64,000 nt of DNA from Brasenia schreberi (lineage: Eukaryota; Streptophyta; Magnoliopsida; Nymphaeales; Cabombaceae). Location: the NCBI GenBank assembly GCA_036023115.1, contig JAYKKT010000041.1, positions 5,543,501 to 5,607,500 of the forward strand, written 5' to 3'. A program made the position numbers and the translations under genes. This document shows, piece after piece, positions 33,268 to 46,400 of the stretch. Every line of letters begins with the position of its first letter. Position 1 is the stretch's first letter. Under the pieces are notes generated by a model that was given only the letters and a program-made list of their open reading frames with translations, ran no database searches and was not told the origin of the DNA.

Positions 33268-33740
33268 AGCTCTGATACCATGTAAATATTTATTGATACA
33301 TGAATGTTGAATTGGAAGTCACAAATCGTCAATATGTTGGTGAAATCAACAAGATATCAAAGCATCCAAACATGGATGTCTCAAGTCAAGAATACAACAA
33401 GAGTCAAGAGAGAGTCAAATCATGAATCAAAGGTTGTGCAAGATAACTTGTTTATTGAGTGAAGGAGGCACTATTTATAGAGCATTATTTACATCATTTA
33501 CATCATGGAGAGACAAGAAGAGAGGAGTTGCCCTTCCCAATGGCTAGTTGGGGCCAACAACACTAACTGACTTTGGCCCTAGTAGCTAGGTCAGTTGATC
33601 CAAGTCTGACGAGCCCTAGTGTCCCGTGTTGTTCCTGCAAAGAATCATGGACCCTTGTGGCCCGTGTTGTCTTATTACAAAATATAAAAATAGGTCTTAG
33701 TGACTTGTCCTATTACAGTATTTTAACTTCTCAGTGAACA
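33268..33740 (-). mobile_element. Probable LTR and primer-binding site (minus strand)
   Basis: On the minus strand TGGTATCAGAGC (33281-33270, plus reading GCTCTGATACCA) is the classic primer site complementary to initiator tRNA-Met. Immediately upstream lies an LTR-like stretch that ends in TTTACA. It contains a TATA box (CTATAAATAGTGCC on the minus strand, near 33480) and may begin with TGTTCACTG near 33740. No second LTR was found, so the outer boundary is uncertain and the element is a fragment. Confidence 0.5.
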
Positions 33741-34104
33741 CCATGTTACCTGGGCAAATGCTAAATTTACAAAGTCATAATAGAAGTAAATTGGCATGCT
33801 TATCCATATTTACCTCCCTTATTTGATGAGAAATGACTTTGCGAAATCCTTTGTAAGAAAAGTTCTTTTAATAAAAAAGACTTTGTGAGAGCCTATGACA
33901 TGGAGTTGAGGACCATTACAAGGAAGACTAGTGATGGCATATATCCAAAAGCATAAGGCTAATTATACCCAACTTGATGATGAAATAATTGATGCTAGTG
34001 GACCAATATCTTAAGAAGTTTGAAAAAAGATGAAAGTAAAAAGAAAAGATAAGCAAAGAGTAGTCAATAAAGTGATAAATATCCCATTGATGTCAATCTT
34101 CTAC

Positions 34105-34674
34105 GTACTTGACACTCTTTATAGCCCTTGAGCCTTCACTAAAGAGAGTAATTTCAAGGAGAAAAAGGTGAGATTCATCCGTCAAATGAGATACATGGTA
34201 ACCCGTTGTCAAAATCCATGATTAAACTGGCTCTAAAGAAACTGCCTACTTATTTTGGGTATTTAGAGCCATAGAAGGAAAAGAAAGGAATGTAGAACAG
34301 GGTATGAAAGATAAGGAAAAGTAGCTGACGTTTAAAGGAAGTATGGAAGAAGGAAGAAAGCCTGAGCTACCTTATCAATATAAACCATCGTACTTGACAC
34401 TCTCTACAACCCTTGAGTCTTCACTAAAGAGAGTAATTTCAAGGAGAAAAAGGTGAGAGTCATCCATCAAACGAGATGCATGGTAACCCATTGTCAAAAT
34501 CCATGATGAAATTGGCTCCAAAGAAACTGCCTACTTGTTTTGGGTATTCAGATCCATGGAAGGAAAAGAAAGGAATGTAGAATAGGGTATGAAAGGTATG
34601 GAAAAGTAGCTGACGTTTGAAGGAAGTATTGAAGAAGGAAGAAAGCCTGAGCTACCTTATCAATATAAATGAGC
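34105..34674. repeat. 285-bp tandem duplication
   Basis: Units 34105-34389 and 34390-34674 start GTACTTGACACTCT and end near CTTATCAATATAAA. They are mostly identical (by eye about nine bases in ten). Noncoding. Confidence 0.95.
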
Positions 34675-37600
34675 ATAATCCTCAACTCAATATTTGAAGC
34701 ATTGGTAGAAAGCTACAGAGAGAGAGTTTTGGAGTATCAAAACTCCAATCAACCAAGAAAATATGATTAATGCTATGGAATGACACACCAATCATTACCC
34801 AAACATCCAAAATTGTGAGAGACATAATCCTAAATGGAAATGGAATCGATTATATCGAGAGAGCCACAATGCAAGAAAGGTGTATAGAAGTTAACTGTCA
34901 AAGCTGATGGCCAAATAAGACCATGTAATAAGGTTGTAGATGCCTTACTCCACCCAAAGATGGTGTTTTTGTTCTTGAACACGGTTCAACTAGTCATGTA
35001 AAGTTGCTTAGTTGATGGTCAAGAAGGGATAAAGTTAGAACATCAGAATATTGCAAACTCATTGTAGGTTATTGGCAAGGCATCAAAACTCAAGAAGACA
35101 ATTTGATGATGTAGTTGTAGAAGGAAGGGTATCATTGGACTCAGAAGTCTTAGATGTAGAGAAAAGAAAAAGCTTTTGTAGGAAGATTCACAAATAAGAA
35201 GAAAAAAAAATGAATATAGGATGGCTTGATCCTTATAAAGCACCAAATGATGTCTCAAAATGAAAAGAATCTTGAATATCATGTGGATACAAACTTGCGA
35301 GAAGATTTTCAGCATTCAGGGTCAATAACATATGACTCACATCTTTGACAATAACTCTAGACACAAAGTCATAGGCGGGCATGTGTTGCCAAAAATTGAG
35401 GAGACGTGGAACTCTCGAAGGGCTTGAAAGGGGACATCGATTTAGACCCACAATATAGGGAAGCCTCGAGGCATGAGGTAACAGTAGTGACAGCTGGCAA
35501 ATTATCAGAGACACATCTAACATTACGGTATAAAGGTACTAGAAACGAAATGAGTGCGAAGTTATTAAAAATTGTATGTGTGAGAATGATGGATTCAACG
35601 GTTACCACTTTGAGAAAAGCCAAAAAATAGTGGCTAAATTGAACAAGCAAGGGAATCAATCACATTATCAACCCTCTTGTTCTTAGATTTCCTTGGTTTC
35701 TATAGGAGTAGTTTTAACTTGGCTTTACACCAACTTTTCTTTCAACCCTACAATGTTTTATAGTTCGTCTTGTTTCATTGTTTTCCCCACCCAAACAAGT
35801 AGTATCAACGGTACTAGGATACACTCTGTCAGATTCCCAAGGACTCATGTTCGTAGCCTAAGCCTTGTCTATTTTCTGTTTTGAGAATGAGGGTCACAGT
35901 ATTCTAGCACGCCTCACATCATATCTAGCTCTTTCAGTGAGTTCCTCCAAGTGTCATTAGAATTGCATTGACCCCTGTTGCACCTTTCAGTGAATCAAAT
36001 CGGAGCCTGACACCTCAATCTTTAAGTACCTAGAAACCTATCACCTAAGACTTCAGACCATTACTTGTATCCCACGGGCACTTATTCACTGAATACCGAT
36101 ATAGTAAACCTAAAACTCTCTTGGCAAACCGACCTGACCTAGCCTAGTAACATACCCAACCCTATACCTAACTTGAGCATAACTCAATAGCTAAGACTAA
36201 CCCCATATCATAACTTGGTTTACACCCACATTTACTCTAAAGCAGCAACAACTTTAATATCTCGTCTTGTATTCTCTCAGACCCTACACTTGATAATTGA
36301 CCATTACTCGTTGGAGTGAGAAGACATTGTGTAAATCCCAACTGACCACACACCCTTATAAATTTCATGGATTATATTTCATCATATTAGAGATATTGCA
36401 AATGAGTTATATGAGTTGTAGTTCTTTGACATGAATCATAATTCATGCATAAATTTCCTTTTTGGCATGCCTAACTCATAAGGCTTCGGATTTGTTTTAT
36501 TGGTCTTATCATCTCTCTTGTATGCTTTGCATTTGACTTGTGAGGATTTAGTAGCTTTGAATTTGAGTAACTCATATATCTTCCTCATATCATGTTCATA
36601 TTCCTTTTAGCTTGTACTGTTTTTCACATATTACACATTGTGCACCATTGAGTACTTACAGAGCCCTATCTGAATTTTTCTTGTTCCTTGATTATACCCT
36701 CATTTGCACCATAAGCATCACATCATTACCCCAAAATTAGCAAAAATCCTAGTGAGTCTTATAGGTTTCATGCATCTATTAGGCATCATAAACCATATTA
36801 GTTTGAGTCTGAGTTCAAGTCTAGTTGGTCTTGTGACTTCATGTACCCGAAAGAAGTAGCCGCTATAAGAGGAAGCTCAAGGAACTTGAGAAGATCCAAG
36901 AAGAGGCTTGAGAGAGAGAGAGAGAAGAAAAAGAAAAGAAAATTGAGAAGAGAAAATGAGAAGAGAAAAAAGAAAGGAAAGAGAGAATATGACACTTCTT
37001 TTTTATGATGACTCTTGAGTAAGAGAAGCAAAAAGAGAGGTCAACTCTTACATATACGCATCATAGAGAATATGATAGTTTGGGTGATGATAGGAGAGGA
37101 TCTCTTCGCTCAAAGGATGAAAGACTCCAATTTTGTATGGCACGATTAAGAAAGATACGATAGAGCGAGAAAGAAAACAAAGAGAATTTTACCTGACAAT
37201 TTTATACCTTCAAATAATGGTGAGGAAGTGCCAAATTTTAAAACGTTTGTGGGTTTTGAAGATCGTCATAGGCATTCAGGTTACTTTTGTACAAAGGTGG
37301 TGAAGTGTCAAGTTGCAGTAGCACATTGATTTTTTTTTATTTTTTTTTAGCTTGAAAAGTGAAGCTAATTAGTGGTTTGTCATTGAACTGAACCCTTTTG
37401 AAATCTTTTGAGCATTTGGATTGGAGATTCACATTAAGATTTGAACTTTGCAATGTAGAAAAGGTAGGAACTACAAGTTGTGCTCTAGTGACTTCAAAAT
37501 TCATCATTATTCCAAATCCTGTGGCAGAATGTTATTGATTTATGAGTATCAGTAAGTCTCCTATCAAATCATATCATGCATCACACCTTCCCATTGATAA

Positions 37601-38310
37601 GCCTACTAGAGGGCCTACTCTACATAAGATACCTACTTCAGCTAAGATAGAAGTTTGAGTTATCTAAAGTGACTGATGAGTCACATGAGCCCATTGGACA
37701 TGCCTTGGACGATGCGAAAGCCATTTGAAATCTTCCCATGTCTTGATGATGATTTTTCTGAAAAGGTTCATGTTGATACATGCCTCGATGATCATGTAGT
37801 ACTTGATGATATACTTGATTATGACCTGAATTCACACGCATTTCATGAGCATGACTATGATTTCATGAACATGAATTTCAAAATGTTCTCCATGACAAGG
37901 TATTTCATCATGTGATGCTAGATGTTGACAACTTGACATGACTTTGGCTGATATGTTTTTTGAAGATGGTTTATGCTTGCTATTGCTACTTGATGAGACT
38001 AGATTTTACAATCATATGACATGTTTACATAAGCTGATTGAAAATAATCTTGAGAATGTGAAATCATGATCCTTTTCCATGTCATGAGTTTGCAAACGAA
38101 ATTTTGGATTATGTGATGCATGATGATACTCTTGATGATGTTGCATGTTCATTTGATAAAATTCATTTGGGGCATAAAGTTAAAAGTGATTGTCCCATAT
38201 GTTGCCCCTGGGAAATCGGATTTTGATTTTTCTCATGATCCTATGGATATTTCAAAAGTTGTTTTTGGCAAAGAAAGGATTATAGAAATTATGCAAAAAC
38301 ATGAGAACAA
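34675..38310. other. Spacer rich in decayed retroelement-like sequence
   Basis: Open frames of up to 96 codons occur on both strands at 35.0-35.7 kb without recognisable domains. A purine-rich stretch lies at about 36840-37000. Plus-strand pieces such as 37676-37915 (Asp/His-rich) resemble the low-complexity gag-side spacers of plant gypsy elements, but nothing decisive is present. Confidence 0.3.
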
Positions 38311-38328
38311 GGAAATAAAGTATAGTAC

Positions 38329-38590
38329 CTGAACCAACATCTAAGGCGTGCATGCCTGGCTGCAGATGTTCCTTCAAAATTTCTAGACATGTAGCATGCA
38401 TATGAGGAGCAGAAATGGTCGCATTATATCCTATTGGCATAGGAGTGTCAAGATAAGGATCATTGCCAAGAGGAATAAACAACCCCGTCTATAGTTTCCA
38501 TTTCTTCAGCGACTCTCTTTGACTTGAATATCCCATAATGCTGCATTTTTTGCACCATTGATTTGTTCTTATTGATGTCACCACTGACTT
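38329..38590 (-). pseudogene. Protein-L-isoaspartate O-methyltransferase, N-terminal exon (frameshifted)
   Basis: Minus strand: SGDINKNKSMVQKMQHYG, then [13 protein letters not shown], a frameshift at about 38482-38486, then [52 protein letters not shown], and a GT donor at 38328-38327. PIMT (PCMT) repairs isoaspartyl damage in proteins using SAM. The invariant ISAPHMHA block and the SAM-binding D-V-G-S-G are present. The frameshift (two bases short of D-R-G-L-F) splits the reading frame inside one exon. The next exon (G-Y-L-T-A-C) was not found to the left, where retroelement-like DNA lies. I infer a pseudogene; a sequencing error at the GGGG run is the alternative. Confidence 0.8.
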
Positions 38591-39600
38591 CGAGTCGTTG
38601 AACATCAGCAATCAATATGATAGTTCTTACTGTTGTCGAGCTCCAACCTAGACATCAAAAATCTTGACCAAGAAACAGAAGATAAGATATAACCAAATAT
38701 CCTACCGCAGAAACTTTGTTTCAAGTGTAATTAAGAAAAATAAAAAATACAATTTTGAGTACATGGCAGTAATGATAGAAGAATAGGAATAACAATTGGA
38801 ATCACACAATAAGCCTTTCTGTTTCTTTTCTTTGTCCTCCAAACAGAAGCATTAGAACTTTCTTGGTCACACCTGCGGGTACAGCCCACATGTATTTGCA
38901 CTTCCTTTGATAAAGCATACATTAAATTATCAGGTCTAAAATCTTACTGCTTGTAGACTAGTTAAATCATGCACATCTATTTAATGCATCTTGGCTTTAT
39001 GACTCCCTCTGTTCTTCTAACCTTCTCAACATATAAGAGACTTCTTCATTCTAGCTTCTTCCCCCCCCCCCCCCCCATCTATCTCTCTCATACACAGAAA
39101 TGCACCCTTGCACGTGTGCGGAAAAACAGACATACATCACAGTGTATTCCGTATCATCTTTCTTCCTTGTGTATCAGTCAAGAAGGAAATGCTGACCAGT
39201 TCATGACTAACAAGGAAGAAAAACAAACTTCGGTTGAGATTGAATCAGTGAAAATATCAAGAGACATGATAGATATGCATCAAACAATTGTTGGAGTGGA
39301 CAGACGTGTGTCACCAAGAAAGCAGAACATCTGGAGCACCTTCCTCTGTCAACTGATTTCCATTGAGCGGTTCATTTGAAGCTAAGCAACATGCCGATCA
39401 GAATTGGCTAGACGATAAGACTTTCTTGGTCACACCTGCCGGTTCGTTCTAACGATAAGACTTCCACTGACAACGTTGTCGATGATGTGCACTAAAGAAT
39501 ACAAAGCTAAAAGGGCTTAGCACTCTAATGATAGTACAGTAACAAATTACCGTCAGCAACACGGCTGTATGACAGTACAATAACCGTGATACTCAGGTCT
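38591..39600. other. Spacer with a C16 run
   Basis: A homopolymer of sixteen C lies at 39061-39076. A 136-codon open frame (38969-39379, plus) spans it and has no recognisable domain; its openness around a homopolymer makes a real gene unlikely. Confidence 0.4.
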
Positions 39601-39619
39601 AAGTTAGAGGTCGGGACGT

Positions 39620-39790
39620 CGCCTTACCTTACAATACCTTATCTAAGACTTTTCCCACACTAAGTAGGGTTGGCTAGACGAGGACTTCCATGGAAGTCAC
39701 CCATCCTAAATACTATTATCGCCCAAGCATGCTTAACTTCAAAGTTTGGATAAGATTTGATACATTTATGCTCTAAAATGTCACATCCTT
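39620..39790 (-). mobile_element. 5S rRNA-derived sequence fused to an RTE/Au-like 3' tail (SINE candidate)
   Basis: Read on the minus strand, about 39790-39679 follows the plant 5S rRNA over nearly its whole length. Best-kept parts are GAAGTTAAGCATGCTTGGGC (5S internal promoter A-box region and beyond), GGATGGGTGAC and GGAAGTCCTCGT; the first 45 bases are weaker. Directly after it comes CTAGCCAACCCTACTTAGTG, then TGGGAAAAGTCTTAG, which is the 3' terminus shared by the RTE LINE and the short element at 26981-27189; the TTG tail is replaced by ATAAGGTATTGTAAGG. A 5S head with a LINE-type tail is the architecture of a 5S-derived SINE. A 5S pseudogene beside an old SINE tail, or a Cassandra-type TRIM LTR (which also holds 5S sequence), are alternatives; no second LTR is seen. 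Confidence 0.65.
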
Positions 39791-39858
39791 AACATCCGAC
39801 AAAGACTAATGCTGCCTGCTGCCCTTCTCGTTTATCCAGACTCCAAACAGGCCATTAC

Positions 39859-40068
39859 ATGGGAGGAGAAGATGTAGCAAAGAAAAAAAAAGGGATAAGA
39901 AAACCCTATGATGATCCATCATTAGAGTGTTTATTTAAGAGAGAAAATAAGAGGTTATCGGACTTAAATAGAAAAGGGCTCAAGATAGAAGATTGGTGGA
40001 AAGAATCCAGCGAGGAATTGGTGGAAACTCGAAGCGGATCAAGATGGGTTTGTGCCTGGTGTTTTTAA
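39859..40068 (+). CDS. Short unidentified open frame (doubtful)
   Basis: 69 codons from an ATG. The product is basic at the N-terminus (KKKKGIRK) and then reads NRKGLKIEDWWKESSEELVE and RWVCAWCF. Unlike neighbouring random frames it has a balanced amino-acid make-up and could be a single exon of a host gene or a transposon relic. I do not recognise it, no splice context is clear, and there are no related pieces nearby. Confidence 0.2.
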   Translation: MGGEDVAKKKKGIRKPYDDPSLECLFKRENKRLSDLNRKGLKIEDWWKESSEELVETRSGSRWVCAWCF

Positions 40069-41899
40069 GTTCTCAACATGTCCACCCACCAACGTTGATT
40101 GAGGGAGGGATTTGGTAGAGGGCATCCGTTCGAAGAATTTGGGACCGCCAACATCCGCTTATGTGGTAGATTTGGCTTGGTTTCCGGTTCAAGAATCATT
40201 TAAGAACCACCCTTGTGTTGTCGGTGAATATTCCAACTACTTAGTCAATGGACAGCTCCAATAGCAAGCCACTTAGAGAGAGGGGGCAGAGACAGGCCAT
40301 TTGGAACCATAGGGGTGCCTGCAAACGCTACACCAAGGGTGTTCATGCAATTTGGGCCGCTTGAAAGCTGTATTGATTCAGGATCTAGAATCAAATGCAA
40401 AATTATTTTAAATAGGACTTGTCCTGCCAAACGTGTCCAAGTGATGGGTCTATTCACTTTTTATTTCCTGTCCATGTGATACGTAGAAAACAAAAGTAGG
40501 GTCCGTTGTGGATCCATATCTGGTTACAAATCCAGTTACACTGTTTTAGGGACCAATTATGTTTTAGCATTTTTGGGGCCATGTAGTGTATGATTTTGAG
40601 CTCAGTTGGAAGTGTTGGGTACATAGGAAGATGTAGTTTAATGTAATCAAGGTTTTACAATATACTTTAACGTAGTTAGAGTTTTACTGTTACTCAGTGA
40701 ATAGATTAAGATCAATTTAGTTGAAAAAATTCGATGTAGGGGGTTTTAATAGGATCCAATTAGAGTATCTTGGGGATTTTGAAGTCATTCGGATTCCAAC
40801 TGCTGGTCTTGGTATTGAATGAGATATATCTATTAATGTTAATATTGTGCTTAAATAAGCATGAAATGAGACGGTTCAGTGATATCACATAGATTATGGC
40901 ATCTCAATATTGATTTGGATATTGATCTATGCATCGGTTGAGATAGGGACCATGCTTCCTCAACATGACCATGCTAGTGGTTATTCTGAGCTATTTTAAA
41001 TGGGCATGATTTATGTGATTTTGTATTGCTTTGATAATGATGAGTTACTTCTGATACCTGCTGATGATTGTTTGTAATGTGCATTTTTTATATGGGTCAT
41101 CTTGTATTAAAAAAAATTAATACTAGTTGGTAAAGTTGTTATTTTGGTTTATCATTAAGTACTGTAATAAATATTCTAAACATATAGTGTATGATAAGAT
41201 TGTTCCATGATATAATAGAGATAATAATTAGTAAAGAATTCGGAAGTATACACTATATTGTGTAAAACATGTGCTGTCTATAATTGGAATTTGACGAATA
41301 ATATTGTCTATGATTGGATCTTTTGGTATCTTAGTTTTATTATTGAGATCTTGATGGTTGTGGACTTTCTCTCAAGTATAACAAATATAACTTATTCAAT
41401 GTCACAAGCATATTAAACAAGCATGACCTTTTATTCAATTCAAAGAGTCCTTTAGAAAATGTTATTCTAGAATTTAGGAACAGTAGGATAGCACTTCTAG
41501 AACTTTGGCATCAAGTGTGATAAAGTTCTAACAACATAAGAGATGTGAATTTGGTACTCCATGGGATTTGTTGTGGCTTGTTAGATTGAGGGTTATCTAT
41601 CCATTATTTTTGTTTCCCCATAGTTTGGAAATCTTAGTAAATTGTGACAAAATTTGCTAGTTATTAATGTGTTTAGTGCAACTTTCACTTGTCTTACATG
41701 AGGTTAGAAAATTAGTTTTACATGTTTATGTTTTACCTTCAATTTTTTTCTATCATACACATTTCTAGGTCATGTATGATCCTGAGAATAAAGGTGGGCA
41801 TCAACAATGAATTTTGAAGGAAGCACATGAATGTGATGATTAAAGATTAAGAGCCGTTAGATAATCTAAGTTCTTTCTAGCGATTCAGCTTGTTATTGT

Positions 41900-41961
<62 letters not shown>

Positions 41962-42555
41962 GTCATGGAACGGCTTATGTTCTTATATCCATGATTCATG
42001 TACTTGAGTATGTAGCTTCTTTTTTTATAGGCGAGAATGTTTCTTTTGTTTTGGACAAAAATTGGACCAATTTTGTAGATTAACTAATGTAAGGCTTGGC
42101 GTAATATTGATTGTGCTTTGCGACAATTTGGAATATTGTCATTTTCTATGACCCTTTTGTTTTCACCTTGTATTTAATGTTTAGCATATGTGGTACCATA
42201 ATATTTTTAGGTTTATTCTTGATCTATGGAGTATACAAGAATATGGCTTTTATGTACTTGGACCATGGTCCGTACTTGTTGCAGCAAGAGCAGGAGTTTA
42301 CTGGGCAGCAATTCAAGTATAATTGTGGTTCAAAACCGAGACAAACTGAAACGATCGGTTCCAACCAAGTCATGATTTGGTTCAATTCTCAAATAATAGA
42401 GACCTGAGGATACTGGTTTGGTTCAAGGTTGAGGCTAGAACATAACCAAACCGAACCATGAACACCCTATTTTCCACCATTAGCCCCAATCTCAAAAATA
42501 TTAGTCCAACGATGTTCCAAGCACTCTAATACCATTACCTATACCTTCACAAGCT
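40069..42555. other. AT-rich spacer
   Basis: Nothing recognised apart from a TA microsatellite at about 41903-41955. Confidence 0.4.
41903..41955. repeat. TA microsatellite
   Basis: About 26 uninterrupted AT units. Confidence 0.95.
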
Positions 42556-42559
42556 TAGA

Positions 42560-43490
42560 AATCAATGAATCTTCATGGACTTCATTGAGATCTTGACTTC
42601 TTCCAATGGGTATGAAATCATATATGTGGTTGTAGCCAGTACACCAAGTATGTCAACTTCACACCACTCAAAGCCAAATGGGGGGGTAAACCAAGTCACT
42701 AAAGCTTTCAATGAAAGGGTCATTAGCTACATGGGCTTCCTAAGAGCATAGGTAGTGATTTAGATAAAATATTTACTTTAATATTTTGGAAGGAGTATAT
42801 GTATCAATCAAGAATTGAGCTATCCTTTAGTGTGTCTGTCATCCTCAAGCCGATAGCCAAACTGAAGTGGCAAACATAGTTCTTGAGACATGCCTTCGAT
42901 ATATCATAGAAGGTAAAAACCTAGGGAATAGTCAAACCTCCTTCTATAGGTTGAACTTTCTTATAATTTTACATATCATACTTTGACCAAATGAGTCCTT
43001 TTAAAATTCTTTATGGGCATATAGCCCCTCCCCTTATTGTATATGAACATAGTAGTATATTGCATAGAAATGTTGATGTTTCTTTGTATCAGTATGATGA
43101 CATTTTGAAGAGATTAAACAAAAACATCACTAGAGCTCAAGAGTACATGAAGGCTCAATTTCACAAGGACCAACTAAATCGTGAATTTAGAGTTGGAGAT
43201 TGGATATGGCTCAAGTCTCACCCATGCCATGCCTTCAACCTAGCCGGCTTGCCACAATCGAAGTTGCTTCCCAAATTCTATGGAGATCATCAAGAAAATT
43301 AGTAAGTTGGCCTGTGAGCTTGGATTGACCAAAGGGGTGAATGTCTATTTTGGTATTCCATGTATCTTGCTTAAACCATACATTGGATAATCCCCAAAAG
43401 GTGTTGAAGTACCAACACAAGGGAAACATGGTGGAGATGATGTGACTGACCCATTGAATGTCACCCTTACTCAAGCTGGACCAGACTATG
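42560..43490 (+). mobile_element. Ty3/gypsy integrase fragment
   Basis: In order: MDFIEILTSSNGYEIIYVVV near 42570 (start of the integrase core), CHPQADSQTEVANIVLETCL near 42835 (core motif H-P-Q-x-D-x-Q-x-E), then a 103-codon open piece at 42991-43302 beginning MSPFKILYGHIAPPL and containing FRVGDWIWLKSHPC (integrase C-terminal GPY/F-like region), then ILLKPYIG near 43367. Frameshifts join the parts, and no LTRs were found around it. A relic of a centromere/chromodomain- or Reina-like element is likely, but the lineage is not decidable by eye. Confidence 0.85.
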
Positions 43491-46400
43491 TATATATGAG
43501 TTTTTGAAGTTTACTTGTAGCTAATTGGAGGCCTAAATGACACTTCACAATCCAAGAAAGAAACTAGCCCAGTTGGAGTTTCAGTGGAAAACAAATTGGA
43601 CCTAAACCCAAACTAGGTTAAACTACAGGTCCACTAGATGATGTGACAAGCCCATAGGGCATGCTCAGGGATAACTAATCAAAATTTTGAACTCATGTGA
43701 ATTATATTTATGATAATTTAGGTTTTTCTGAAGTTACTTTGATGTTTTGGGTTTATTTAATTAAGTATAGCGAGTATCTTATTTGTTTAAGAGCAAAACA
43801 AATTATAAAAGATAGAAATACCATTGCTCTACAAAAAAAGCTATAATTGTGTGAATTTCAAAGTTTTCATTATGTTATCCTTTGGCTAAGCCTCTTCTTA
43901 AATTGTCTTTTTCTTCCTCTACTCTTTTGAATTCACTCTCTCTAAGTTTCTTGATTTGAAATCAAAACCACATTGATCTAAGCCTGCAACTTTCGAACAA
44001 TCACTTGAAATTTCCAGCAACTTTCAACCAATAGAAAAGTATCACCTTTGCTAAGTTATGGAATTGTTTTCCACGTCCAAAAGGTATAGTTTTGGTTGTT
44101 CTAATCACATCTCAAATTGAGGGAAGTTTGAGAGAAAACCGCTTTGTTGTTTCAAACTGCATCGACCTGAATTTTTTCATCTTCATTTTATTCTAATTCA
44201 TCAAAAATCATACTTTTTTGTGTGTTGAAAATGTACGCAAAATTTTTCGTAGGACCTCAACCCGCAATATGATCCTCTTAAAAGGGGGAATTAAAGGAGA
44301 GAGGATCTTGTCGTGTGATGTGGGGCCATTTGAATTCTTTTTGCCAAAGTTCTTCTTGCTCCACTAAGCAAGAGACGATCTTTCCCGCTACCAAAGTTGC
44401 TTGTTTGAATAAATTTGAATTTGTTGGATTTTGGTATTTGGTGAGCCTTGCAATCCGCTCGAGTTCACAGATATGCACAAGGCAAGCGAGGTTTGGTTTG
44501 ACTAGATGGGTAAGGTCCAGTTTTGGTTGGACTTGATTGGATTTGGGTTATGGATGCCTAAGTGGGTTGGATTTCGATTTGAATGGGTGCTTTGGGACTA
44601 AGAAAATGAATCGGATGAGACGGTTTCCGATTCAGGATCTGAAAAGGGAAAATAAGGTCTTTTGGGTTAATGAGGCGGATCGGATCTTGGATGGAAGAAG
44701 ATTCAACGAGCGGGCTCTATGCCGAAAATCTTGCCTTTGTACATATCTTGGAGAATGACTTTCTTCTCTGATGTGGGAAGTCCTTTAGCTTGCCCTTACA
44801 GGATGAAGACTTTACCTTTCCTCGGATGCTGCCTGCTCTTTTTCTTTCATTTTTTATGTATGATAGTCCGTGGGGGACTTGTATCTGACGTGGTGTTTTC
44901 ACTGTATTTTTCGCTATATTTGCTTTCATTGTGTCAATGTTGACCCTTGTACGCTTGTTCTCCCATCGCTCGTAAGAGTCTTGAAGTTCTTTCTTTTGTT
45001 TATTGTGGCCAATACGAAACTGGTATCCATTTTGGAACACTGTAATGTTGTAGTTTTGTGTATTTTATTGATTGAAATGAATATTTTCTTAGTGATTATG
45101 CCTTTTTTAATCAAGGCTTATTTTGTCATTTAAGGGAATGTGACTGCTTCTCCCCATGTATTTTCAAGCTTAGCTATGGAATTTTTGGGTGTTTACTGAG
45201 ATGCATCACATCTAAAAATAATTTTTATTTTCAATGCATCACATCTAAAAATAAATTTTATTTTCAACTTACTTTACCTGCTTTCCTTGCTCACTTTAGC
45301 TTAGTCTACCTACTTACCCTTCATTGCTAATCGGAAGATACTCTGTCATCCTCTTCTAACCACACCCTTTGGTTACTCCTAGGCGTCCATCATCGAACAA
45401 ATTCGGCATTCCCTCGCTACTCCGGAAGATTTTCTTTCCATTCATCCCCATTCACATCAAAATCTGTAGAGATTGTGTTTCCCTGATCCAAGTTTCTTCT
45501 AACATAGATGCATACCTACATCCCTTGAATATCCTTCTCAAAGGAACATTGCACCTCCTCGCATGCCGGTGCATGAACTCGGTCTAATCGAATTGCATGT
45601 GTTAAGCAAAATGATACTATTTGGTTGAGATAAACTAGAATGATTGGATGCCAAATATGAAATGAATATCAAAAATCAATATCGACTCTTTGATGGATCC
45701 AAGGTATTCACTGTAAGTAATCAATGGCCACTATCGGCCCCAATACTAAAGTCAACCATTAAATGCCGGAAGAAGGACCCTTTTCCGGATTTCATGAGTT
45801 ACTTTTTTGAAACAAAGTGTTATTTCAAACTAATTTTTAACTTTTTTGAAAAGGTCTTAGCATCTCCCGGATGATCTCTCGGATGAATAAGAATGACTGT
45901 TAAAAAGGAAAGCTCAGAGAGAAAATTTGAGAAAATGAAAATGCCATATATATACAAAAATAATATACAAGACACATGATACATGATACACAATACACGA
46001 TTGATTTCTTCCTGAGAAAACCCTTTGTGGGTAACCTTATCCCTATCTCTCTCCTCTTCTTCCTTATTTCATTTACAGGCTCATCGTTGTTGCTTTAATA
46101 CAAAACTTGGAACTACAACACAATATTCAAAACATAGGAACAAAGAGAACGGGTGAAAAGTAAAGAATAGAGACCAACAATGCAACAGTTGGCTCTATCA
46201 AGCACTGCCGGACTCAAATATTTGGTATCAAATCCTCCTTAAAGCCCTCAACGGCTCTATAGCTGGTACACTGGTTCTATAAAAGGAAAATAGTGAGAGA
46301 AGTATTATCCATGCCGAAAAAAAATTTCTCGCATACGTTTTCTTTTAAATAAAGAAAAAGAGGAGGAGAAAAGGGAAATAAAAAAGCACCGTAAGAAATG

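Noticed and set aside
39061..39076. C16 homopolymer as a regulatory or G-quadruplex element
   Set aside because: One uninterrupted run with no neighbouring G/C tracts or promoter; more likely a simple slippage product or base-calling trouble spot.
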